Source of the DNA: Chloroflexi bacterium UBA4730
GTDB lineage: Bacteria > Chloroflexota > Limnocylindria > P2-11E
Assembly: GCA_002404155.1 (NCBI GenBank)
Contig: DHJC01000015.1
Span: 108,995-172,994 of the forward strand
Length of the DNA: 64,000 nucleotides
Direction: 5' to 3'
This document shows, piece after piece, positions 48,214-56,691 of this stretch; positions within the stretch are counted from its first letter, which is position 1; the number at the start of each line of letters is the position of its first letter. The position numbers and the translations under genes were made by a program. The notes beneath the pieces are model-generated. The model had not been told where the DNA came from, searched no databases, and was given only the letters and a program-made list of their open reading frames with translations.

Positions 48214-49870
48214 TCAGGGCGTGGGTGGCGGTGTGCGCCCACGCGGCGTCCCACTCGGGGACGGCCGCGGGGCCGGGCTCGCGCCGCTCGGCCGAGGTAC
48301 GGGCGTCCCGCGCGGGGCCGGCTGGGCCGCACTGTCGCGATCGTCGGGATAGGAGCGCGGCCCGGCGATCTCCACGGTGACGGTCTGGGTGTCGCTCACG
48401 CTCTTTCCCGCCTCACGCAGCTCGATCGCGAGCTTGTACGTGCCGCGGAGCGCCGGCGCGATCAACACGGAGTAGAACGTCCCGCTGCCCGTGCCGGTGC
48501 TCGCACCGAGCGGCGAGCTGCCGGAGGCGACGCTCTTGCTCGTCGCCGGGTCGATGGCCCGCCAGAACAACGCGTACGCGTGCGGGTCGCTGCCGGCCGC
48601 GGGCAGATTCGAGTACTGCACGACGACCAGCGTGGCCTCGCTGCGATGGAGCAGCTGCGGCACGCGGGCGATCGACATGACGAGGAATGCGACGTGCACG
48701 TGGAAGGTGAACGAGCCGGTCGCGGCGCCCGCCGCCGCGAGCGCGTTGCCGTTGGCGTCCGTGAGGCCGACGGTCAGGGTGTAGTCGCCGACCGCCGCGG
48801 GCGCGGAGAACGCGAGGTTCACCGCCGACGTCGCAGCGGGTGCCAGCGCCGGAAGCGGGATCGGCGCCGGCGCTGAGGAGACGAGCTTCTTCGTCGCGTC
48901 GCGGATGTCCCAGCTGAGCTTGACGCTGCCGGCGCCGCTCGCGGTCCAGGCCTTCGTCCCGGAGTTCGTGACCTGCATCGGCAGCGTCTGCGTAGAGCCC
49001 GCGTCGTACGCGAGGGCAGTCACCGGAAGGCGGTACCGGGCGTTCGCCGGCGGCTCGAGGACGGCGGCGTACACGAGCGCGCCGAGGCCGCCGAGGAAGT
49101 GGATGGCCTCCTCTTCGTCGCCGTTCGCCGTCATGCCGACGACGACGCGCGGACCGGATGGCGTGTAGATGATCCCGGCGTCGTGCGTGGCGAACCCGAG
49201 GTTGCCGGTCTTGTGCGCGACGACCGTGCCGTCCGGCAGCTCCGAGGGGAGCCGGTCGTTGACCTGCTGCCGCTCGAGCCTGGCGAGCATCCGGTCGGAC
49301 GCGGCGGCGGACACGAGCTTGCGCTGCGCAAGGAGCGTGAAGTACCGACCGATGACGCGTGCCGTCGCCGTGTTGTCGTCGCTGTCGTCATTCGCGATGT
49401 GGAAGTCGCCGAGCCCGAGCGTCTGCATCGTTGCATTGATGTTGTCCGGCCCGAGCGAACGCCAGAACGCCAGCGCGGTGCCGTTGTCGGACACGGTGAT
49501 CATCGCCTCGAGCGCCTCGTCGACGGTCATGACGGTGCCGGCGAGCTCGTACGAGCCGTCGTCGGTGATGTCCTCGGGCTGGATCTCGATGGTGTCGGTG
49601 TACCTCAGCGTGCCGGCATCGACGAGGCTCTCCACGTGGGCCAGGATCCCGAGCTTGTACAGCGAGGCGCTGATGAATGCGACGTTGTCGTCGTGGGTGT
49701 AGAGCGGCTGCGGCGCGAGCGGGTCGGCGATGTACACGCCGGAGTCACCGGGGGAACGACGTGACCAGCCCGTCGACCTGGATCACGAGGTCCGCCGTCG
49801 AGGCGGTGCTCGGGCCGGCGAGCGTCCCGAGCACCACGAAGATCGCCAGGCCGACCGCGAGCCCCCGCAT
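48214..49870 (-). CDS. secreted class A beta-lactamase-like serine hydrolase, 5' end out of frame
   Basis: Main frame 48214-49737 (507 residues): serine nucleophile motif SASLYK, VSDNGT and HKTGN are the SxxK, SDN and KTG motifs of the class A beta-lactamase/PBP fold. Two Ig-like domains and a Pro-rich tail follow. It lacks a secretion signal. The signal peptide (MRGLAVGLAIFVVLGTLAG...) and first mature residues lie at 49745-49870 in another frame that ends at TGA 49745. Removing one base from the G5 run 49750-49754 (C5 in the mRNA) joins them as TSFPGDSGVYIADP. Either a one-base assembly error, a mutation that kills the gene, or a programmed shift. Confidence 0.75.
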
Positions 49871-49904
49871 CAATAGCCTGTAACGACGATCGGTCGCGGG
49901 TGTT

Positions 49905-50378
49905 TCACCCGCGCGATGCTGCCACGGCGTCCGCGGTCGCGGCAGTCCCGAGGCGCACCATTTCGCGGTATCCGGCCGGTGTCTCGTCCTCGAATCCGAG
50001 GAGGTGGAGGGCGCCGTGGGCGGCAAGGAAGGCGATCTCGCGAACGAGTGGCCGCTTCCGGCGCTTCGCCTGCCGCTGGGCCTGGGCCGCGCTGATCACG
50101 ATGTCACCGACGTCGAGCTCGCCGTCGGCGTCACGGGTCAGCTGTCGTGCGGCCCGCTCGCCCTTCGCCCGCCCGACGGACTGCCCAAAGGCGAGCACGT
50201 CGGTCGTCCGATCCTTCTTCCGGTAGCGGCGGTTGAGTGCGCGCATGTCCTCATCGCGAACGAAGGCCACGGTGATCCGGGCATCGGCCGGCAGCGCGTA
50301 CGGCTTCACGGCGGTCCGGATGGCACCGCGGATGGGCGCGAGATCGCACGGCGGCTCACCGCGGAAGGAGAGTCTCAG
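49905..50378 (-). CDS. ybeY: endoribonuclease YbeY, probable CTG start
   Basis: 157 residues if started at CTG 50376-50378. YbeY is a metal-dependent RNase for 16S rRNA maturation and ribosome quality control. YRKKDRTTDVLAF near 53 and AAHGALHLLGFEDE near 120 are family motifs. The GTG at 50309 would remove 23 residues of the conserved N-terminal strand-helix (RLSFRGEPPCDLAPIRGAIR), and no other ATG/GTG/TTG exists in frame. The CTG overlaps the TGA of yqfF. The third zinc-ligand His of HxxxHxxxxxH is Asp here. Confidence 0.88.
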   Translation of the reverse strand: MRLSFRGEPPCDLAPIRGAIRTAVKPYALPADARITVAFVRDEDMRALNRRYRKKDRTTDVLAFGQSVGRAKGERAARQLTRDADGELDVGDIVISAAQAQRQAKRRKRPLVREIAFLAAHGALHLLGFEDETPAGYREMVRLGTAATADAVAASRG

Positions 50379-52492
50379 GTGCCGGAGGCGCTCGTCGGAG
50401 GCGTCGCCGCCGGGGGCAGTCGGGCGATCCGATCCTCGGGATACGGGATCCGCTCGTGGTACACGCCCGCGAGCAGCTCGCGGAACGCTTCCTTCACGCG
50501 CTGCACGTCGCGGAGGGTAAGGTCGCAGTCGTCGAGCTGTCCGTCCGCGACCTTCTCGCTAACGATGCGCTCGACCATCTCGCTGATCTGTTCGGGCGTC
50601 TTCTCCTCGAGGGAGCGCACGGCGGCCTCGGTGCCGTCGGCGAGCATCACGATCCCCGCCTCCTTGCTGCGCGGCTTGGGGCCGGGATGGCGGAAGGCGG
50701 CCTCGTCCACGACCAGGCCGCGCTGCTGCGCGAGGGTATGGAAGAACCGGATGAGGCTCGTGCCGTGATGGCCCGGGATGATCTCGCGGATCTGCGGCGG
50801 GAGGCGATAACGGTCGGCCAGCGCGAGGCCGTCGCGGACGTGCGCTGAGACGATGCTCGCCGACACCGCCGGATCGAGCTCGTCGTGCGGGTTCGTCCCG
50901 GTCTGGTTCTCGATGAACGCGAGCGGGTTCCGCATCTTCCCGATGTCGTGGTAGTACGCGCCGACCCGCGCGACGAGCGGATCAGCCCCGATGACCTCGG
51001 CCGCGCGCTCGGAGAGGTTCGCGACGAGCAGGGAATGGTGATACGTCCCGGGCGTCCGCAGCAGGAGCTGGCGGAGCAACGGATGGTTCGGGTCGGAGAG
51101 CTCGCGCAGCTCGAACACGGTCGTGATCCGGAACAGGTGGCCGAGCATGACGATCGCGCCGAACGCGAGCACGCCCGACGCGACGCCGCTGATGAGCGCG
51201 GCGGCCGCGAGCTGCAGCGCGCCCAGCGTGTCGGCCGAGCGGCCGACGAACAGGAACGTCGCGATGACGCCGAGGTCGCCCAGCGCGACGTAGAGGGCCG
51301 CGGCCACGAACTCCCGGGCGGTGGTCGCCTGCCGGACCGCGGCCATGCCCAGAAGCGCAGGGACGAGCACGTACGCGACGAGCTCGACCTGCCCGGACAT
51401 GATGCCGACGTGGAGCGCGCCCGCGATCTGGGTCGCGAGCGCGGTGCGCCCGCCCACAAGGATCGTCAGCATCATCGCGACCGCGGCGAACGGCACGAAG
51501 TACACGGCGACGATGTGTCCGGGGATGAGCGCGCGCCCCGCGGCCGTGATGACGACGAGGGACAGCGCCACGACCATGAGCTTGCGGTCATCGGCCCACG
51601 CCTCCTCGGCGTAGCGCTCGACGAAGAGCGCGACGACGCCGGCGATCAGGAGGGCCCAGCTCAGCAACCCGATGGCGCTCTTCCAGTCCGTGCCGGGATT
51701 CACGAGGCCGAGCGCGCGGAGCTTCTCGAGATCCTGCTCGGTCACGACCTGGCCGTCGCGCACGACGATCTCACCAGCGGTGACCTGCACCTGGACCGGC
51801 GCGACGTTGTCGCGCGCGGTCTGCTGCGCCGCGGCCGTGGCGTTCGCGTCGAAGCTGAGGTTCGCCTGCACGCTCTGCTTCAGCAGCTCCGCGCCGATCC
51901 GCTTCTGGCGGTCGGTCCAGGCGGGGGGCAGGGCCTTCGTCGTGTCGGCCCGCTGCGCGTCGAGCTGCTCGGGCCTGATGCCCTGCTGATAGATCGTCCG
52001 CAGTGCCGGATCGAGCTCCTTGCTCAGCTGGTCGAACTCGGCCGCGGTCATGTCGAGCGCGTCCGTGGCCAGCGGCACGCTGAGTGCGACCTCGCTCAGC
52101 TTCGTGAGCGCCGCGATCCGCTGGTCGCGCGGCAGCGTCGCGTCGCCGCGCACCCGGGCGATGCCGGTGAGCGCGGCCTGGAGGTGCGAACTCGAGGTCA
52201 CGACGACGGCCGGATCCGCGGCGTACACGCGCTGGACCGCCGCCGCGGCCTTGTCCCGCTCGATCTGGCTCAGCGCCTCCGAGGAGAAGGCCGTGGAGTG
52301 CGGCGCGCGGACGTCGCGATCCGCGACCACGCCCGCTTCGCCATAGGACCCGACCGCCGATGGGAACAACAGGGCGACCGCGCTGAGCAGGCCGGTGGCG
52401 ATGACGAACGCCACGATGCGGACCCGCGGGTCGGCCTGGACCAGGGCGCGCACGTCCGCGAGCGACCGGGAACGAGGCACGAACCGGATCAT
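50375..52492 (-). CDS. 7TM-HD phosphohydrolase (PgpH/YqfF family)
   Basis: 705 residues. One N-terminal helix (about 27-45), an extracellular 7TMR-HDED domain (about 60-290), seven transmembrane helices (about 300-480), then a cytoplasmic HD domain with HHSLLVANLSERA near 510 and YYHDIGKM near 533. PgpH-type proteins hydrolyse cyclic-di-AMP in Firmicutes; that activity here is inferred from family. Lies between phoH and ybeY in the classic phoH-yqfF-ybeY order and overlaps both by 4 bases. Confidence 0.9.
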   Translation of the reverse strand: MIRFVPRSRSLADVRALVQADPRVRIVAFVIATGLLSAVALLFPSAVGSYGEAGVVADRDVRAPHSTAFSSEALSQIERDKAAAAVQRVYAADPAVVVTSSSHLQAALTGIARVRGDATLPRDQRIAALTKLSEVALSVPLATDALDMTAAEFDQLSKELDPALRTIYQQGIRPEQLDAQRADTTKALPPAWTDRQKRIGAELLKQSVQANLSFDANATAAAQQTARDNVAPVQVQVTAGEIVVRDGQVVTEQDLEKLRALGLVNPGTDWKSAIGLLSWALLIAGVVALFVERYAEEAWADDRKLMVVALSLVVITAAGRALIPGHIVAVYFVPFAAVAMMLTILVGGRTALATQIAGALHVGIMSGQVELVAYVLVPALLGMAAVRQATTAREFVAAALYVALGDLGVIATFLFVGRSADTLGALQLAAAALISGVASGVLAFGAIVMLGHLFRITTVFELRELSDPNHPLLRQLLLRTPGTYHHSLLVANLSERAAEVIGADPLVARVGAYYHDIGKMRNPLAFIENQTGTNPHDELDPAVSASIVSAHVRDGLALADRYRLPPQIREIIPGHHGTSLIRFFHTLAQQRGLVVDEAAFRHPGPKPRSKEAGIVMLADGTEAAVRSLEEKTPEQISEMVERIVSEKVADGQLDDCDLTLRDVQRVKEAFRELLAGVYHERIPYPEDRIARLPPAATPPTSASGT

Positions 52493-54534
52493 TCGGGCGA
52501 CCTCTCGTGCCGATCGTACGCGTGCACGATCCGCGCGACGAGCGCGTGTCGGACGACGTCTCGTTCGTCGAAATCGACGAAGGAGATGCCTTCCACGCCC
52601 CGCAGGATCTCCCGCGCGACGGCCATCCCGGACTTTTGTCCCTCCACGAGATCGACCTGCGTGACGTCCCCGGTGACGACGGCCTGCGATCCGTAGCCGA
52701 GGCGGGTCAGGAACATCTTCATCTGCGGCGCTGTGGTGTTCTGCGCCTCGTCCAGGATGATGAACGCCTCATTAAGGGTGTTGTGCGTCACCAGGAAGTC
52801 CTCCGTGACATACAACGAGTCCCCGGCCGCGACACGAATACAGACCGTCTCCTGCTCCCCGGCCGGCGCGATGCTGTCGATGAATCGCATCGGACGGCCG
52901 CCGCCGGTCACGTTGTACAACTCGAGCTTCTGAGTCAACCGGAACGGGGCGATGCCTTCGGGAAGGCGGATATCGAGGACGTACGAATCGGAGCGATAGC
53001 CGACTTCTCGCCCACGGGCCCGGCCCGGAGTCCGACCGGCGGCGAGTCGCTTCCTCCAGTAGGCCACGCCGCCCAACGACCGCACGAGGAAGAGGACGTC
53101 GTCCTTCAACTGCTCCGACGCGGTCGAGTACTGGACCCTGCAAGTCCGCTCGCGTTGCGTCACCGGCCCGCCGTCGGTATCGAGCAGCCCTTGTAGGACG
53201 GCGAGCCGCGTGGCAGACGAGTTGAACAGGTACGAGGCAGGCACGAACGTCGTGCTCGAGCGGGTCCCGGCAACGCCCAACTCGCGCAGGGTCGCGGTCG
53301 CTGGATTCGCCATGATCACGCCGCCACGGCCGCCGCCGCCGCTCCGGCGCAGTACGTAGTCGAGGTCCGACTTCCGAGCCAACTCGATCCCGGGAGGTGC
53401 CATCTCAAGCGCGAGGGCGAGTTCCGGGTCGGCGGTCGTGAACGTCGGAGTGGTCGTTGTCGTGATGCACCCATCCCCGAGCAGACGTCCGAGCGCGTAC
53501 GGATCCATCGGGACGGCGCGAGCCTTCAGTTCGACCGGTCGGGAGACGAGGGGCAGCTCGAAGCGGTGGTAGTGCGCGGAACGCAGTCGCCCGATCATGT
53601 CGCGCGTCTCGACAATGCGCATCGGCTTCCCGCGCGAGCGGTCCTCGCGGGTCGCGACCGCCCAGAGGTGGTCCGCACAGCAGAGCGTCGACGCTCCGTC
53701 TTGGGTGGCGAGGCGGTACACCGGCTTGCGTCCTTGCGGATAGACGCCGACGACCGCGGTCGGGGATCCGTCCGACCCGATGACGAGGTCGCCGACGGCG
53801 AGACTCCCTATCGTTCGGAAACCCGACGGCGTGACAACATTGCTGAGCACGGGTTGCGCGCGACCCCGCATGTAGGCGAGCGGCGCGACCTCGATCTCGC
53901 CGCGCTCCTGCGCGCGGGCCATGCGCTCCGCGGGCATGAGCTCGTACAGCGCGTCGTACAGCGGCCGGAGGTACGGATCGATCTTCTCCTGAAGGTCGCC
54001 GGGAAGGAAACCGAGGCGCTCGCCGGCCTCGACGGCGGGCCGAGTCAGGATCAGCCGCGTGACCTTGCGCTCGCGCAGCGCGTTCACGCCCATCGCAACA
54101 GCCAAATAACTTTTTCCCGTGCCCGCCACACCTGTCGCGAACACGAGGTCGTAGGCGCGGATCGCCTCGACGTAACGGCGCTGGTTCTCCGATTGCGGCG
54201 CGATCCGTTTCCCGGTGACCGTGGTCGCGACGTGCTCGCGAAGCTGCTGCGGGGTCGCGACCGGCGCTTCCTTCGCGTCGCCGATGAGCCGCTCGAGGGC
54301 CGGCCGGCGCAGGTTGTCGTCGCGACCCGACAGCGAGCGCATCGCGCCGACGAGGTCGCCGACGCGCGCGACGGACGCGGGGTCGCCGCTGATCCGGAGC
54401 TCAGCCCCGCGCGCGACGATCTTCACGCCGAACTCGCGCTCGATGCGGTCGATGTTCGTCTCGTTCTGGCCGGCGACGAACATCATCTCGTCGGGGTCGG
54501 GGATGAGGATCGTGATCTGCTGCGCCTGCGCCAT
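52489..54534 (-). CDS. phoH: PhoH family protein containing an intein
   Basis: 681 residues encoded, 321 after removal of a 360-residue intein (residues 226-585). Extein: a KH-like/AAA+ P-loop protein with Walker A GVAGTGKSYLA near 134 and Walker B FIILDEAQNTT split from YMRGR by the intein. Rejoined it reads YMRGR-TLNEAFIILDEAQN as in ordinary PhoH. PhoH/YbeZ partners YbeY in rRNA processing, in keeping with the operon. ATG in a TAATG overlap with yqeY. The intein interrupts just before the ATPase core strand, so unspliced PhoH should be inactive. Confidence 0.95.
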   Translation of the reverse strand: MAQAQQITILIPDPDEMMFVAGQNETNIDRIEREFGVKIVARGAELRISGDPASVARVGDLVGAMRSLSGRDDNLRRPALERLIGDAKEAPVATPQQLREHVATTVTGKRIAPQSENQRRYVEAIRAYDLVFATGVAGTGKSYLAVAMGVNALRERKVTRLILTRPAVEAGERLGFLPGDLQEKIDPYLRPLYDALYELMPAERMARAQERGEIEVAPLAYMRGRAQPVLSNVVTPSGFRTIGSLAVGDLVIGSDGSPTAVVGVYPQGRKPVYRLATQDGASTLCCADHLWAVATREDRSRGKPMRIVETRDMIGRLRSAHYHRFELPLVSRPVELKARAVPMDPYALGRLLGDGCITTTTTPTFTTADPELALALEMAPPGIELARKSDLDYVLRRSGGGGRGGVIMANPATATLRELGVAGTRSSTTFVPASYLFNSSATRLAVLQGLLDTDGGPVTQRERTCRVQYSTASEQLKDDVLFLVRSLGGVAYWRKRLAAGRTPGRARGREVGYRSDSYVLDIRLPEGIAPFRLTQKLELYNVTGGGRPMRFIDSIAPAGEQETVCIRVAAGDSLYVTEDFLVTHNTLNEAFIILDEAQNTTAPQMKMFLTRLGYGSQAVVTGDVTQVDLVEGQKSGMAVAREILRGVEGISFVDFDERDVVRHALVARIVHAYDRHERSPE
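52780..53859 (-). other. class 3-like intein with LAGLIDADG homing endonuclease
   Basis: 360 residues. The first residue is Ala (AQPVLSNVVTPSG), not Cys/Ser. The C-terminal block is FLVTHN followed by extein Thr. The class 3 WCT set is present: Trp in block B (CADHLWAV, W291 of the precursor), Cys in block F (ETVCIRVAAGDSLYVT, C565) and Thr in block G (VTHN, T583). Class 3 inteins use the block-F Cys to form a branched intermediate when residue 1 is not a nucleophile. Endonuclease motifs LGRLLGDGCIT (about 348) and LQGLLDTDGG (about 447) are both present with their Asp residues, so homing may still be possible. Confidence 0.9.
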
Positions 54535-54980
54535 TACGCCTTCGGTCTGAGCAGCTCGCTCACGACGCGCGAGACCATCCCGCCATCCGCCTGGCCCTTG
54601 AGCTCGGGCATGAGCTTCTGCATGACCTTGCCCTGCTCCTTCGGGCCGGTCGCGCCCGTCTCCGCGATCGCGCGCTGCGCGGCCGCGCGCACGGTCGCCT
54701 CGTCGAGCTGCTTCGGAAGGTAGGACTCGAGGATCTCGAGCTCCTTCGTCTCCTTCGCCGCGAGCTCGGGTCGGTCGCCCTTGGTGAACGCGTCGATGGA
54801 TTCGTGGCGCATCTTGGTCTGCTTGCGCAGAACGACCTCGATCGCGGCGTCGTCGAGCTCGGCGCGCTTGGCGACCGCCTCGTTGTGGATGGCCGCCAGG
54901 GCGAAGCGCACGGTGTCACGGCGCGCGACATCCTGGGCCTTCATGGCAGCACGAAGGTCCTGCTCGAGGCGGTCTTTCAG
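54534..54980 (-). CDS. yqeY: GatB/YqeY domain protein, non-standard start
   Basis: 148 residues from CTG 54978-54980 (or 149 from ACG 54981-54983). LKDRLEQDLRAAMKAQD is the conserved YqeY N-terminus, VLRKQTKMRHESIDAF near 50 and ESYLPKQLDEA near 84 are family motifs. The domain is the tRNA-binding tail of GatB; the free-standing protein's role is unclear. The only ATG (54944) is the internal Met of the AAMKAQD motif and would remove 12 conserved residues. Located between rpsU and phoH, its usual neighbourhood. Confidence 0.85.
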   Translation of the reverse strand: MKDRLEQDLRAAMKAQDVARRDTVRFALAAIHNEAVAKRAELDDAAIEVVLRKQTKMRHESIDAFTKGDRPELAAKETKELEILESYLPKQLDEATVRAAAQRAIAETGATGPKEQGKVMQKLMPELKGQADGGMVSRVVSELLRPKA

Positions 54981-54999
54981 CGTGGGTCGCTGCGGGGCG

Positions 55000-55167
55000 T
55001 CAGCGCTTGCGACGCTTGGCTTCCTTGCGCTTGCGTCGCGCCGCGGGGCGCTCGTAGTACTCGCGCCTGCGGGCCTCCGCGAGGATCCCAGCCTGCTGGA
55101 TCTTCTTGTTGAACCGGCGCAGGGCAGCCTCGAAGGACTCGCCTTCGCCGATGATCACTTCGGACAT
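55000..55167 (-). CDS. rpsU: 30S ribosomal protein S21
   Basis: 55 residues. MSEVIIGEGESFEAALRRFN and KIQQAGILAEARRREYYERP are typical S21; the tail RKRKEAKRRKR is highly basic. ATG 55165-55167. S21 helps initiation at Shine-Dalgarno-poor messages, of interest because so many genes in this window lack one. First gene of the leftward rpsU-yqeY-phoH-yqfF-ybeY operon. Confidence 0.93.
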   Translation of the reverse strand: MSEVIIGEGESFEAALRRFNKKIQQAGILAEARRREYYERPAARRKRKEAKRRKR

Positions 55168-55303
55168 GCGGTCTGTAGGGTCACCCCGCTTTCGGTCATA
55201 CAAGACGAAGCCGGCGTACCCCGAGGGCCGCCGACTTTCCGAATGATACGTCCTTCCCGGCGGGCCTAACGGTACAGATACGCACACCTGTACCGACCGC
55301 AGA

Positions 55304-55978
55304 ATGACGTCCGTGGCAGCCGTCGCCGTCGCTCTTTCCTATCTGGGCGGGTCGGTCTCGTTCCCCTACTGGGTCGCCCGGCGCCACGGCGTCGACCTGC
55401 GGGCGGTCGGCGCGCGGAAGCTCGGCGGGAGCAACCTCTGGACGAGCGTCGGCCCGGGCGAAGCAGTGGCCGGCGGGCTGCTGGATGCGGCTAAAGGGTT
55501 CGTCGCCGTCAGCGTCGCGCGGGCGCTCGGGCTGCCGCTCGAGATCCAGCTCGCCTGCGGGATCGCCGCGATCGTCGGGCAGATGTGGCCTGCCTTCCAT
55601 CGCTTCGACGGCGGCCGCGCGAACTCGGCCGGCTGGGGCTTCGCGCTCGCAGTCGATCCGATCGCGTTCCTGATCATGATGCTGCCGGTCCTCGCGGCGA
55701 TCGCGATGCGCGTCGCTGTGCGGCCGCGCCCGAGCCGCGTGCTTCCGCTCGCGGCGCTCCTTTCCTTCGCGGTGTTCCCCGCGGTCATCTGGGAGCAGGA
55801 GGGCACCACGCCGGCGGTCCTCGCGGGGATCGCGATCCTCGGGCTCATCGCCATCCGGCGGGTCACCGCCGGTCTCGGCGAAGACCTGGCCACCGGGGCG
55901 CCGGCGCCCCGGGTCCTCGCGAATCGCGTGCTCTTCGATCGCAGCGAGCTGCAGCAGCGCGGCGTGGTCGGGATCTGA
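55304..55978 (+). CDS. PlsY-like glycerol-3-phosphate acyltransferase
   Basis: 224-residue membrane protein. The GSxN motif occurs as RKLGGSNLWTSVGPGEAV near 40, AAKGF near 62, and FHRFDGGRANSAGWG near 98 replaces the usual F-GGKG motif. These are the three PlsY motifs, so it probably acylates glycerol-3-phosphate from acyl-phosphate. Replacement of Lys by Arg in motif 3 and the longer C-terminus make it a divergent member. Divergent from rpsU with a 136-bp gap, in which no clear promoter was identified, and convergent with rsmE (1-bp gap). Confidence 0.75.
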   Translation: MTSVAAVAVALSYLGGSVSFPYWVARRHGVDLRAVGARKLGGSNLWTSVGPGEAVAGGLLDAAKGFVAVSVARALGLPLEIQLACGIAAIVGQMWPAFHRFDGGRANSAGWGFALAVDPIAFLIMMLPVLAAIAMRVAVRPRPSRVLPLAALLSFAVFPAVIWEQEGTTPAVLAGIAILGLIAIRRVTAGLGEDLATGAPAPRVLANRVLFDRSELQQRGVVGI

Positions 55979-55979
55979 G

Positions 55980-56681
55980 CTAGTCGCCCCGGCGCGCGCC
56001 GACGAGCATCGCGACCGCCGCGATGGCCGCGGTCTCCGCGCGCAGGATCCGCGTGCCGAGCGACGCGATGGCCGCGCCCCGTCCGCGCGCGAGCTCGATC
56101 TCCGCGACGGTCAGTCCCCCCTCGGGGCCCACGACGAGCGCGACGTCGCCGGCGGGCGCCGCGTCGAGCAGGTGCGGATCCGCGGCTTCTTCCCAGCACA
56201 CGACGGCGCCGGCGTCGAGGCTCGCGAACAGCCCATCCCAGGTCACCAGCTCGGCGACGCGCGGGATCTCGCCGCGGTGCGCGGTCTCGGCGGCCTCGCG
56301 CGCGATCTTCCGCCAGCGCTCGCGCTTGCTCGCGGAGAGCTCGCGCGCGACCGATCGGCTCGAGCTGAACGGAACGAAGCGCGACACCCCGAGCTGGCTC
56401 GCGGCTTCGATGACCTCTTCGCTCCGATCGCCCTTCAGCACCGGCACCGCGAGCGTCAGGCGGAACGGCAGCTCCGTGGTGACCGGCCGCCGCGCGACGA
56501 CCCTCCCGGTCACCTGGGCGGACGCGACGGCCTGCAGTTCGACCTCGTGCTCGATGCCCTCGGTCACGAGGACGATCCGTTCGCCGGGCTGCAGCCGGAG
56601 CACGGTCGCGATCTGCCGAGCCTGCTCGCCGGTCAGGAAGGCCCGCTCCGCGGGTGCGGTGTCGACGAAGAACCGATGCAT
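55980..56681 (-). CDS. rsmE: 16S rRNA (uracil-1498-N3)-methyltransferase RsmE
   Basis: 233 residues. It methylates U1498 of 16S rRNA with SAM. MHRFFVD starts the PUA-like N-terminal domain. The SPOUT domain has a knot motif VALVVGPEGGLTVAEIELARGRG (shortened) near 180 and LGTRILRAETAAIAA near 205, which are diagnostic. In the dnaJ-prmA-rsmE operon, a common order. ATG 10 nt after the prmA stop. Confidence 0.94.
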   Translation of the reverse strand: MHRFFVDTAPAERAFLTGEQARQIATVLRLQPGERIVLVTEGIEHEVELQAVASAQVTGRVVARRPVTTELPFRLTLAVPVLKGDRSEEVIEAASQLGVSRFVPFSSSRSVARELSASKRERWRKIAREAAETAHRGEIPRVAELVTWDGLFASLDAGAVVCWEEAADPHLLDAAPAGDVALVVGPEGGLTVAEIELARGRGAAIASLGTRILRAETAAIAAVAMLVGARRGD

Positions 56682-56691
56682 CCGGTCTGTT

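Noticed and set aside
49745..49747. TGA at the end of the serine-hydrolase signal fragment as a second selenocysteine codon
   Set aside because: The sequence after the TGA in the same frame is not protein-like for the family; the homologous continuation is in another frame, so this is a frameshift.
52780..53859. PhoH insertion as a transposon or unrelated domain fusion
   Set aside because: Intein blocks A, B, F, G and both LAGLIDADG motifs are present in order, and the extein joins perfectly to a normal PhoH.
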